From the NCBI GenBank assembly GCA_950075905.1, contig CATMVR010000254.1, positions 1 to 7,076 of the forward strand: a DNA stretch of 7,076 bases, in the 5' to 3' direction. The stretch comes from an uncultured Persicitalea sp. GTDB taxonomy: Bacteria; Bacteroidota; Bacteroidia; Cytophagales; Spirosomataceae. This document shows positions 1 to 6,498 of this stretch, piece after piece. The notes under the pieces are model-generated. The model had not been told where the DNA came from, made no database searches, and saw nothing but the letters and a program-made list of their open reading frames with translations. Numbering within the stretch: the stretch's first letter is position 1; the number at the start of each line of letters is the position of its first letter. Made by a program: the position numbers and the translations under genes.

Positions 1-163
1 GCTCACGATTGTGTTCGGGGAGCGCGTCCGAAGTCACACCCGAATTTAAGAAATGACACACTTCATTGAACATATCCGTCGAATAACCTTACACTTCCTT
101 TGCACTTAATCCATCACCCACTACACGAAATCTACTGCAATAATCGGACCAACTTATAGTCTA

Positions 164-187
164 AAAATACCTACATCTAGGTATTTT
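164..187. promoter_or_regulatory. Perfect 10-bp inverted repeat, NarL/FixJ-like dyad or weak terminator
   Basis: The arms AAAATACCTA (164-173) and TAGGTATTTT (178-187) are exact reverse complements around the 4-nt spacer CATC. The core TACCTAC-AT-CTAGGTA (168-183) agrees at 12 of 14 defined positions with the NarL-type 7-2-7 consensus (TACYYMT-NN-AKRRGTA). That suggests an operator for a LuxR/NarL-type response regulator, and this part is inference. The A-run on the left and T-run on the right also fit a weak bidirectional terminator for a gene entering from the left, although only two base pairs of the stem are G-C. Confidence 0.45.
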
Positions 188-322
188 ATGAAACTGAATC
201 GAACCCTAAATTTACAAAAAAATTACAGCCTTTCAATTCCGTTTCATCAAGCTCCTTTCCGGCCACTATGAATGCCACTTAATCCTTTTTTCTAGTGCTC
301 AAATGGGCAAGAATCTCAGATC

Positions 323-347
323 CTACCTGTATCCAATAGGAAGGTAG
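323..347. repeat. Imperfect hairpin
   Basis: CTACCT (323-328) pairs with AGGTAG (342-347), and inside it TCC (332-334) pairs with GGA (339-341) around the loop AATA. This gives nine base pairs with a 3-nt bulge (329-331). No T-run follows on the forward strand, so it is not a normal intrinsic terminator. Its role is unknown and it may be chance. Confidence 0.3.
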
Positions 348-374
348 CCAAACCGGCTGCCCAAAGGAACTCTG

Positions 375-402
375 TTGGCCATCTCTTTATCAAATATCTT
401 TT
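375..402 (+). promoter_or_regulatory. Candidate Bacteroidota sigma-ABfr-type promoter
   Basis: TTG at 375-377 (preceded by G where the consensus has T) is followed after 17 bases by TATCTTTT (395-402). This matches the Bacteroidota -33/-7 pattern TTTG and TAnnTTTG at 3 of 4 and 5 of 6 defined positions. Transcription would start near 409, about 19 nt before the ATG at 428. The site therefore fits as the old promoter of the decayed reading frame that follows, and might now supply a long leader for the gene at 677. This is a pattern match only. Confidence 0.3.
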
Positions 403-427
403 CACACAATTCCCCCAAGCAAACCCA

Positions 428-622
428 ATGAAAACACCTCTCTCTATTTCAGTCATTCGGCCAGCCCGACTACTGCTCATTACTCTGACGGGTAACCGGG
501 GCGTGGCGCAATCCATTGATCCTACTTAACCCTCGACCAAGGGGTAGCTTATACTTCATCAGGAGTGTATAGCTGGGTCTCCCCCTGCGTTAAAGCCCGA
601 CGGCAGGCTATTTATCGGAAAA
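428..622 (+). pseudogene. Probable decayed 5' end of a secreted delta-60-repeat protein
   Basis: An ATG at 428 opens a 33-codon frame that reads like a secretion signal followed by a mature start: MKTPL, a basic and hydrophobic stretch (PARLLLITL), then VAQSIDPT and a stop at 527-529. In the next frame, 526-579 continues as LTLDQGVAYTSSGVYSWV. Back in the first frame, 587-622 reads ALKPDGRLFIGK. Proteins with delta-60 repeats typically begin after the signal with a DPTF-like motif and carry LQPDGKILVGG-like repeats, so the order and spacing fit one original gene broken by two frameshifts and cut off after about 65 residues. The inference rests on short motifs. Alternatives are chance similarity or an untranslated leader of the gene at 677. 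Confidence 0.38.
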
Positions 623-640
623 ATCCCCCTTTTATTTTTT

Positions 641-656
641 GTAAAACCATTTTTAC
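641..656. repeat. Short perfect inverted repeat upstream of the giant gene
   Basis: GTAAAA (641-646) and TTTTAC (651-656) are exact reverse complements around CCAT. The site lies 20 bases before the ATG at 677 and five bases before a second palindrome. It could be an operator half of a paired site or a leader hairpin, or just a product of the AT-rich composition. Confidence 0.35.
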
Positions 657-661
657 CAATC

Positions 662-676
662 TATAATTCAATTATA
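662..676. promoter_or_regulatory. 15-bp perfect palindrome abutting the start codon
   Basis: TATAATTCAATTATA has 7-bp arms around a single C and ends at the base immediately before the ATG at 677. No Shine-Dalgarno-like sequence is present, as is common in Bacteroidota, where AT-rich leaders favour initiation. The palindrome could be an operator or a weak structure at the start codon. With all-A/T arms, chance is a serious alternative. Confidence 0.35.
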
Positions 677-3600
677 ATGACACAATCTTTACCCGCGATT
701 TATAGGCGACCCAAGCCTATTCTTTCAAAACCTCTTCGGGGTTATCTTCTACTTCTTTTACTACTAGTATGTGCCACTACCAGCAGCTATGCCGCACACT
801 TCCGTTTTGGCCTGATGACAGCAACGAGGCTTTCAGAAACAACTACTTCGGTTACTTACAGGCTGAATGTAAGTACTTCCTGGCGCATAGGAACCAATGG
901 TGGACCCTCTAATAGGTACAACTTTTCAGGTGGAAACAGTGGCTTCACTGATATTCCTATGGCTTATGTAACAGATCCCTCTGGTGGATGGATCAATGGA
1001 TCAGGTACTAAAGATATTACACTAAATAAAACAACAACACCCACAAGAATATCATGGACGTCAGGCAATAAAATTAGCACGCTTCGTAATAACGCCGATG
1101 GTCGTTGGGACGTATATCTTGTTTTAAACACAGCAAACCCTGGTAGCGGTCCTGTTTCCTCCTTACCGGCAGTTATCAATATGCCAGTAAATGCTACAGC
1201 TGCTACGTATACCATTCCTGTCTCAGATCCAGATCCTGGTTCGACTTTTACCTTTGGCGTACCAAACTTTTCATCGGGTCCACTAGCTGGCCAATCAAAT
1301 CCCTCTGGCTTTTCATTAAACTCTTCGACTGGTCAGATAACATTAAACACCGTAGGAAAGGTCGTAGGACAGCTCTATAATGCGATGGTTACCGTAACTG
1401 ACAATCACGGTAACCAAATAATGCTGGACTTTATAATTCAAATGGTTGGTGCTTCTAATCCACCCCAGTTTGATTATTCTGCCAATGCTACCCCACCAAG
1501 CAATACGGTTATTAATGTAATAGCGGGACAAAACATTTCTTTCCCCATAAAAGCGACAGACCCGGATGCTGGTAGTACTGTAAGACTTTCCGTTTCGGGC
1601 CTTCCAGCTTACATCACAACCTCCAACTTCAGCCCAGCCTTGCCGGCCGCCGGGAATCCGGCGCAAACCACCTTTAGCTGGACACCTACTTCGGCTCAAG
1701 TAGGCACGACCAACGTACTGAACCTGATAGCCACTGATAATGTAGGAGTACAAACAACTACATCGGTAACACTCAAAGTAGTAGCAGAGCCCGCGCCTGT
1801 TTTTAGTGGTTCAACTCCAGGTGAAGGAAGCGTAAGACCAGTAGTCCCCGGAGTAGAACATCAGGATATTATCACCGCCGAAAGTAGCTTGGGCTCTGCC
1901 GTTTCCATCGCGTTTGCTACAATCCCTTCTGGTGCTACCCTTTCACCAACGATTCCGACACCGGCGGCACACCCAGCTACTACTACCCTTAGCTGGACCC
2001 CAACCACCGCCCAATGGGGAAGCCACAGTCTGAGCTATCAGGCTACAATAGCATCACAGCCAACTATTTTTGCAACCCGGGCTTATGAACTGATTGTAAA
2101 TACGCCCCCAAAGTTTACAAGCATTCCTCCTGCTTCTTCTGTAATAGCTGGTCAACCATACTCTTATTCTGTAATTGTGTCTGACCCTGACACAAAGTTT
2201 GGTGATAAACTGACTATTGCTTCAAAAAATCCATTACCAGCCTGGTTGACTTTGACGGATAACGGAGATGGCACAGCAACTTTGTCAGGAACGCCCACTG
2301 TGGCAGACGCAGGGGAGGTTCATATTCATCTTGAAGCGGAAGACTTTTATCATATCCACGAGCATCAGGATGTTACGATTGAAGTTGTTCCTTGTAACAT
2401 CACGCTTTCTGCCAGCAAAACGGATGTTAGTTGTCCATCGGCTACTGATGGGGCTATTGATTTGACAGTAAACGGAGGTACCGCTCCTTTTACATTTAGC
2501 TGGACTAACAGCACCGCTACTACCAAAGACCTGACCAACCTGGCCGCAGGCAACTATACTGTTATCGTCAAAGATGCAAATGATTGCGAAGCTACCACAA
2601 TGGTAGAGGTTGGTACTATTCCCGATGTAATGGCTCCGACACTGTCTGGCCCGGCTCCCCAGGATGTTGTAGTTTCCTGCTCAGATGTACCGGCACCAGC
2701 CACGGTAGCAGCCGCCGACAATTGTGATAACGCTCCGGCAGTGACGCTGGACGAGCAGTCAACCCAGACAGCCAATGGAACAGGACTCTACAATTATACC
2801 ATTACCAGAACCTGGACTGCCAAAGATGCGAGCGGTAACTCTGCCGTGATTGCTACACAGATTGTAACGGTTGAAGATAAGACCGCGCCGGTAGCTGACG
2901 TAGCTGAACTGCCAACGCTCAACGGCGAGTGCAGCGTAACGGTAGCTTCCGCTCCTACCGCTACCGACAACTGCGTGGGTAACGTGACCGCTACCACTGC
3001 CGACCCGCTCTCCTACAACCAGCAGGGTACCTACACCATCACCTGGACCTACAGCGACGGCAACGGCAACAGCAGCCAGCAAACGCAGACGGTCGTCGTG
3101 AAGGACGTGACCGCGCCGGTCATCACCAGTAATGGTGATATGAATGTCCTAACCGACAAAGACCTTTGCGGTGCTTCGGTAGTGGTATCGGCTTCAGCCA
3201 CTGACAACTGCTCGGTAGGTTCGCCAAGCGGCATCAGAAATGATGGTAAAGCATTGACCGATCTTTTCCCAGTGGGTACTACTACCATAACCTGGAATGT
3301 AACAGATGCCAATGGCAATCAGGCCACACAAGTAAGTCAGACAGTAGCAGTCACTGATAACCAGGCTCCCGTAGCCATGGCCAAGCCCATCGTGGTGCAG
3401 CTCGACGCGGCCGGCAAGGCCTCCATCCAGGCTTCCGATGTGGACAACGGATCAAACGACGCCTGCGGCATCGCCTCGCTTTCCCTCGACAAGACCAGCT
3501 TCGACTGCGCCAGCGTGGGCGAGAACACCGTCACCCTGACGGTCACCGACAAGAACGGAAACCAGAGCACCGCCACGGCCACCGTCACCGTCAGGGACGA

Positions 3601-4588
3601 GGTCAAGCCTACTGCCATCGCCAGGAACCTTACAGTCACTCTTCGTAACGGCATAGCTACTGTAACCGCACAGGAGGTCAACGAAAACAGTAGTGACGCT
3701 TGCGGCATTCAATCCCTAGCACTGAGCAAGACCAGCTTCGATTGCAATGAGATAGGCAAACATACCGTTACCCTTACCGTTACGGATAAGAACGGGAATG
3801 TTTCTACGGCCAGTGCCACCATTTCCGTCATTGGAGTCATTCCTTCGGTAAGCATTGCGGTTACTCCTTCCAGCAACGTAAAGACAGGAGCTGACACGAA
3901 GACAATCTTCCTTGGATATGGCTCCCAGAGCGTTACCATGACTGCTACCAACAGTACCTCGGCGGCAAATGCAAGTACCTTCTCCTGGTCACCCGCAACA
4001 GCTTTGAGTAGCGCCACTGCGGCCAATCCTGTTTTTGCACCTACCCAGGCTGGGCAATATAGTTTTACCGTCAAAGCTACTAACGAGTATGGTTGCACGG
4101 CAACAGCGGCTGAGACTATTACCGTCATAGACGTGCGCTGCGGCAACAAGAATGACAAGGTGCTAGTATGCCACAAGACAAACAGTGCCAAAAACCCCTG
4201 GAACCAGATATGTATCGATGCCAATGCCGTAGCCGCTCATCTGGAAAAAGGAAGTAAACTTGGCACATGTGCCTCCAATCCGGGTGCCCGTACCTCGGCG
4301 GAGGACCTGGGGTCAACCAATCCGGAGGTAACCGAACTAACCGTGGTTGTGGGCCCCAACCCCACCAGGGATATGCTGCGTGTGGACATCAAGCTACCCC
4401 AGCCGGTAGAGGTACTACTTGAAGTACGTGATCTGCGGGGCATGCTGTTTCAATCTCGCCAGCTTGCACCGCAGGGTACCAGCCTGAATGAGAAAGTTTC
4501 CCTGGCTGACTACCCCGAAGGTGTGTACCTGCTGAACGTACAGACCGCAACGGAGCGGAGAGTAATTAAGGTGATGCGGGTGCAATAG
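677..4588 (+). CDS. Giant secreted modular surface protein (Ig/cadherin-like, SprB, HYR-like repeats, T9SS sorting domain)
   Basis: This 1303-residue protein is predicted to be exported and then secreted or surface-anchored by the type IX system. Residues 1-40 form a signal peptide with a basic n-region and a seven-leucine core, with likely cleavage near SSYA/AHFRFG. A beta-rich N-terminal region (about 41-165) is followed by Ig/cadherin-like modules at about 165-258, 262-370, 373-475 and 477-571 with DPD and SWTPT motifs. A SprB-like repeat spans 573-646. HYR-like modules (651-896) carry ADNC/TDNC and TAPV motifs, and two closely related repeats span 897-1053. A PKD-like module (1055-1152), a Cys/His module (1155-1198) and a type A sorting domain (1221-1303, with GPNPTRD and a YPEGVYLL motif) complete it. 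Such proteins act as adhesins or matrix or gliding-surface components; the ligand is unknown. It is transcribed alone, ending at the terminator at 4615. The start is the only ATG placed before the signal peptide. No catalytic domain is seen. Confidence 0.9.
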   Translation: MTQSLPAIYRRPKPILSKPLRGYLLLLLLLVCATTSSYAAHFRFGLMTATRLSETTTSVTYRLNVSTSWRIGTNGGPSNRYNFSGGNSGFTDIPMAYVTDPSGGWINGSGTKDITLNKTTTPTRISWTSGNKISTLRNNADGRWDVYLVLNTANPGSGPVSSLPAVINMPVNATAATYTIPVSDPDPGSTFTFGVPNFSSGPLAGQSNPSGFSLNSSTGQITLNTVGKVVGQLYNAMVTVTDNHGNQIMLDFIIQMVGASNPPQFDYSANATPPSNTVINVIAGQNISFPIKATDPDAGSTVRLSVSGLPAYITTSNFSPALPAAGNPAQTTFSWTPTSAQVGTTNVLNLIATDNVGVQTTTSVTLKVVAEPAPVFSGSTPGEGSVRPVVPGVEHQDIITAESSLGSAVSIAFATIPSGATLSPTIPTPAAHPATTTLSWTPTTAQWGSHSLSYQATIASQPTIFATRAYELIVNTPPKFTSIPPASSVIAGQPYSYSVIVSDPDTKFGDKLTIASKNPLPAWLTLTDNGDGTATLSGTPTVADAGEVHIHLEAEDFYHIHEHQDVTIEVVPCNITLSASKTDVSCPSATDGAIDLTVNGGTAPFTFSWTNSTATTKDLTNLAAGNYTVIVKDANDCEATTMVEVGTIPDVMAPTLSGPAPQDVVVSCSDVPAPATVAAADNCDNAPAVTLDEQSTQTANGTGLYNYTITRTWTAKDASGNSAVIATQIVTVEDKTAPVADVAELPTLNGECSVTVASAPTATDNCVGNVTATTADPLSYNQQGTYTITWTYSDGNGNSSQQTQTVVVKDVTAPVITSNGDMNVLTDKDLCGASVVVSASATDNCSVGSPSGIRNDGKALTDLFPVGTTTITWNVTDANGNQATQVSQTVAVTDNQAPVAMAKPIVVQLDAAGKASIQASDVDNGSNDACGIASLSLDKTSFDCASVGENTVTLTVTDKNGNQSTATATVTVRDEVKPTAIARNLTVTLRNGIATVTAQEVNENSSDACGIQSLALSKTSFDCNEIGKHTVTLTVTDKNGNVSTASATISVIGVIPSVSIAVTPSSNVKTGADTKTIFLGYGSQSVTMTATNSTSAANASTFSWSPATALSSATAANPVFAPTQAGQYSFTVKATNEYGCTATAAETITVIDVRCGNKNDKVLVCHKTNSAKNPWNQICIDANAVAAHLEKGSKLGTCASNPGARTSAEDLGSTNPEVTELTVVVGPNPTRDMLRVDIKLPQPVEVLLEVRDLRGMLFQSRQLAPQGTSLNEKVSLADYPEGVYLLNVQTATERRVIKVMRVQ
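2393..2614 (+). other. SprB-like repeat module in the giant protein
   Basis: Residues 573-646 begin CNITLSASKTDVSC, continue with DGAIDLTVNGGTAPFTFSW and end with LAAGNYTVIVKDANDC. This is the typical pattern of the SprB repeat found in Bacteroidota gliding adhesins and other type IX cargo. Only one copy is present here, whereas gliding adhesins of the SprB type carry many, so a gliding role should not be assumed. Confidence 0.8.
2877..3841 (+). repeat. Tandem HYR-like modules with alternating base composition
   Basis: Four modules of about 240 bp follow one another, with joints at TAPV/QAPV/VKPT motifs near 2885, 3110, 3367 and 3607. The last two (about 3365-3604 and 3605-3841) are close paralogues. 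Both contain DACGI, KTSFDC and TVTLTVTDKNGN, with the cysteines 79 residues apart. At DNA level the longest exact match I found between these two is 15 bp (3490-3504 with 3727-3741, 237 bp apart). Hand-counted G+C over 2881-3120, 3121-3360, 3361-3600 and 3601-3840 is 63, 47, 65 and 50 %, so the modules differ strongly in codon choice despite being related. Confidence 0.75.
4139..4270 (+). other. Cys/His module before the sorting domain
   Basis: Residues 1155-1198 contain C1155, the pair C1165-H1166 in KVLVCHKTNS, C1179 in NQICID, H1188 in AVAAHLEKG and C1198 in KLGTC. From memory, similar VCH..ICI..AVAAHL..GD.LG.C stretches recur in secreted Bacteroidota proteins. The spaced Cys and His residues could bind a metal or form disulfides. 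Disulfides are likely in an exported protein. The function is unknown. Confidence 0.55.
4337..4588 (+). other. Type IX secretion C-terminal sorting domain
   Basis: Residues 1221-1303 have the layout of the type A sorting domain (TIGR04183-like): a GPNPTRDMLRVDI strand, a central LLEVRDLRGMLF strand, a LADYPEGVYLLNV strand and a basic terminal strand RRVIKVMRVQ. The domain directs passage through the outer membrane and is normally removed during attachment to the cell surface or release. Confidence 0.88.
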
Positions 4589-4614
4589 AAATCCGCAGAG
4601 GCATTAGATTGCAT

Positions 4615-4647
4615 AGCCGGTAGGGATGTATCCCTGCCGGCTTTTTT
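4615..4647 (+). terminator. Strong intrinsic terminator after the giant gene
   Basis: AGCCGGTAGGGA (4615-4626) pairs with TCCCTGCCGGCT (4631-4642) over twelve base pairs with one T-G wobble, closed by the loop TGTA. Six T residues (4642-4647) follow at once. It lies 26 bases after the stop at 4588 and separates the giant gene from the sigma-factor cluster downstream. Confidence 0.92.
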
Positions 4648-4746
4648 AGTATAAAGGGTACCTTGAAACAGCCACAACCCCCTTTTGTAAAATTAATTCT
4701 CTTTTTTATACAACTCACTAAGGGTATCCTGCACTTCGTGAGTCAT

Positions 4747-5427
4747 ATGAGTACTTATCTGGAAAAACATCTCTCTATGCAACATTCACTCGCTGGCCCG
4801 TTACAACCCGGACAACCGTCGCCTCAGCCCGGAATGGAAGACAAAAGCAGACAATTCGACGCCGAGGTACTATTAAAAGCCACCTTCGAACAGGACGCCC
4901 GCAAGGGGCTGGAACTCCTTTTTCGAAAGTACTACGCACCCCTATGCAGCCACGCGGTGCGCTTTGTGTATTCCCGTCAGATTGCCGAAGATTTGGTCAG
5001 TGAGGTGTTTTACCAGTTTTACAAAACCGAGGCTTACCGGCATATCACCACCTCTTACACCAGCTACCTCTTCCGGTCGGTCCGCAACGAGGCATTCACC
5101 TACCTGCGCCGGGAGTTTGGAAAAACCTCTACGCTGGACTCCGGGTACGATAACCAACCGGACCATCAGCAACTTAGTCCCGACGCCGAGATCCAGTACA
5201 ACCACCTTTTTCTGAAAGTAAACGAAACCATCGCCCTGCTGCCCCACCAGTGCCAGCGGGTCTTTCTGATGAGCCGTTTCGATAACAAGAAGTACCACGA
5301 AATTGCCGCCGAGCTACGCATCTCCTCCAAGACAGTCGAAGTCCACATTTCCAAGGCGCTCCGGCATCTGCGAGACGCCCTCAAAGGCGAGTGGATAGCC
5401 CTGTTTCTTTTACTAGTAACATACTGA
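4747..5427 (+). CDS. ECF-type RNA polymerase sigma-70 factor (Bacteroidetes expansion family)
   Basis: This is an extracytoplasmic-function sigma factor of the type paired with FecR proteins (TIGR02985-like). Counting from ATG 4747 (226 residues), region 2 covers about 55-122, with LELLFRKYYAPLC, the SRQIAEDLVSEVF core-binding helix and YLFRSVRNEAF. Region 4 covers about 160-213, with LPHQCQRVFLMSRF and the helix-turn-helix KKYHEIAAELRISSKTVEVH. The C-terminus ends in a short hydrophobic tail, ALFLLLVTY. The start is uncertain: the frame is open from a TTG at 4663, ATGs occur at 4747, 4777 and 4834, and ATG 4834 gives 197 residues, closest to the family norm. The extension encoded from 4663 is hydrophobic and unlikely to belong. 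It is followed after 55 bp by the FecR gene, which should hold it in check. I found no clean -33/-7 promoter between the terminator and the gene. Confidence 0.9.
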   Translation: MSTYLEKHLSMQHSLAGPLQPGQPSPQPGMEDKSRQFDAEVLLKATFEQDARKGLELLFRKYYAPLCSHAVRFVYSRQIAEDLVSEVFYQFYKTEAYRHITTSYTSYLFRSVRNEAFTYLRREFGKTSTLDSGYDNQPDHQQLSPDAEIQYNHLFLKVNETIALLPHQCQRVFLMSRFDNKKYHEIAAELRISSKTVEVHISKALRHLRDALKGEWIALFLLLVTY

Positions 5428-5482
5428 ATGTCCCGGCTCCCGAAAGCAGCCTGGTTGTCTTTCCCCTACCAATCAACAGACC

Positions 5483-6493
5483 ATGGAACATACCATCACC
5501 AAGCATATCCTTTTTGAGTACCTGAATGGCCGGGCTACGCCCCTGGAAAAACAGGCTACGGAGGAATGGCTCAAAGACGCCAACCATACCGAACAGTTTC
5601 ACCGCTGGCTGCTGGAATGGGAGACGCAATCGCCCCAACTCATTACGGACACCGATGCGGCCTTCCGCAAACTGGTAGCCCGCCTTGAAGATCAGATCTC
5701 GCTCGAAGAAGCGGCGCTGGACACTCAACCCGAAAGACGTATAACCCTTACCCGTTGGCTTGTGGCGGCCTCGGTATTTGTGGCACTCTGCCTGGGAGGC
5801 TGGCTGGTTCGCGAGCCGATTCTGTACAAAACCTACGAAACCGACTACGCCCAAACCAGCGCCTTCACGCTCAGCGACGGCAGCCACGTGGTACTCAACG
5901 CCAACTCTACCCTGCTGGTACCCCGCTTCGGATTCAACGCCGGCACCCGGCAGGTACAGCTGCAAGGTGAGGCGGAATTTTCGGTCAGACATACCCGGGA
6001 CAACCGCCGCTTTGTGGTCAAAACATCCGATACATTCCAGGTGGAGGTACTGGGTACCGAGTTCACGGTCTTTGCCCGGTCACGGGGCACCAAGGTAGCC
6101 CTGTCGCAGGGCAAAATCCGGCTGGATTATACGCAGGGAACCGATAAGCGGCAATTGATGATGAAGCCGGGCGAACTCGCCACCCTCAACGAAGGGGGCG
6201 ATCTGACGGTACAGCTTCCCGAAAGTCCTGACGCACTGACCGCCTGGAAAGAGCAGCGCTTTGTTTTCAACAATACCTCGGTACAGGAAATATGCACTCT
6301 GATGCAGGAAAACTTCGGAGTCGTGGTCCGTACGGGCGACCCGGAGATCGCCGCTCGTACCATTAGCGGCAATTTCAAGGCCCAGACCGCCGAAGACCTG
6401 CTGGAAGTACTTGTGCAGGTGCTGAACCTGGAAATACGCAAAGAGAACAAAACCTTACTACTCCTAAATCCAAACCTTAGTCCTAAATCCTAA
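5483..6493 (+). CDS. FecR-family anti-sigma factor / transmembrane signal relay
   Basis: This 336-residue inner-membrane protein passes a signal from an outer-membrane receptor to the sigma factor encoded just upstream. A cytoplasmic N-terminal region (about 1-85, FEYLNGRATPLEKQATEEWL) is the usual sigma-binding part. One membrane helix follows at about 91-109 (RWLVAASVFVALCLGGWLV). The periplasmic FecR domain spans about 117-216, with LSDGSHVVLNANSTL, GEAEFSV and VLGTEFTVFA. A C-terminal DUF4974-like domain spans about 258-327, starting RFVFNNTSVQEIC and with AEDLLEVLVQVLNLEI. It resembles the STN fold and probably contacts the receptor. Its length fits the family. The stop codon is only 5 bp before the ATG of the receptor gene, so the two are surely co-transcribed, probably with the sigma gene as well. 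Confidence 0.92.
   Translation: MEHTITKHILFEYLNGRATPLEKQATEEWLKDANHTEQFHRWLLEWETQSPQLITDTDAAFRKLVARLEDQISLEEAALDTQPERRITLTRWLVAASVFVALCLGGWLVREPILYKTYETDYAQTSAFTLSDGSHVVLNANSTLLVPRFGFNAGTRQVQLQGEAEFSVRHTRDNRRFVVKTSDTFQVEVLGTEFTVFARSRGTKVALSQGKIRLDYTQGTDKRQLMMKPGELATLNEGGDLTVQLPESPDALTAWKEQRFVFNNTSVQEICTLMQENFGVVVRTGDPEIAARTISGNFKAQTAEDLLEVLVQVLNLEIRKENKTLLLLNPNLSPKS
6462..6490 (+). repeat. 10-bp direct repeat at the fecR-like 3' end
   Basis: TCCTAAATCC occurs at 6462-6471 and again at 6481-6490, just before the stop codon of the FecR gene and nine bases before the next ATG. The copies are in different reading frames, so the repeat reflects DNA, not protein. It may come from slippage or be a small regulatory element; chance cannot be excluded. 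Confidence 0.4.
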
Positions 6494-6498
6494 TCCCT

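Larger units (their letters stand above)
1..427. other. Intergenic stretch without a confident gene
   Basis: I see no convincing intact gene in this AT-rich stretch. It holds a perfect inverted repeat at 164-187, a hairpin at 323-347 and a candidate promoter at 375-402, each listed separately. The first 56 bases could be the tail of a gene entering from the left: forward frames end at TAA 47-49 or TGA 54-56. On the minus strand an ATG at 73-71 stays open to the window edge for 24 codons. None of these short pieces has a recognisable motif, so I do not call a gene. Open frames elsewhere here are short and look random. Confidence 0.6.

Noticed and set aside
1..73. Possible gene pieces at the left edge (forward tails ending at 49 or 56, or a minus-strand start at 73)
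   Set aside because: Three competing short frames, none with a recognisable sequence, so no frame can be preferred.
61..110. Promoter with TTCCTTTG at 95-102
   Set aside because: The only nearby TTG (66-68) is 26 bases upstream, too far for the usual -33/-7 spacing, and no gene follows closely.
188..271. 27-codon forward frame starting MKLNRTLNLQK
   Set aside because: Too short, no signal peptide or known motif, and it begins right after the inverted repeat in AT-rich DNA.
308..330. CTGAGA on the minus strand, suggesting a TPP riboswitch
   Set aside because: The rest of the conserved TPP core is missing and no thiamine gene follows.
316..516. 66-residue minus-strand open frame
   Set aside because: No recognisable motif, cysteine- and arginine-rich random-looking composition, and it overlaps the better-supported forward remnant and candidate promoter.
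3709..4224. 171-residue minus-strand open frame and the other minus-strand frames inside 677-4588
   Set aside because: They are antisense to a clearly coding repeat protein with a continuous domain structure, and their translations are low-complexity shadows.
2393..4588. Gliding adhesin (SprB orthologue) for the giant protein
   Set aside because: Only one SprB-like repeat is present and the length is far below that of the gliding adhesin; the module alone does not prove a gliding role.
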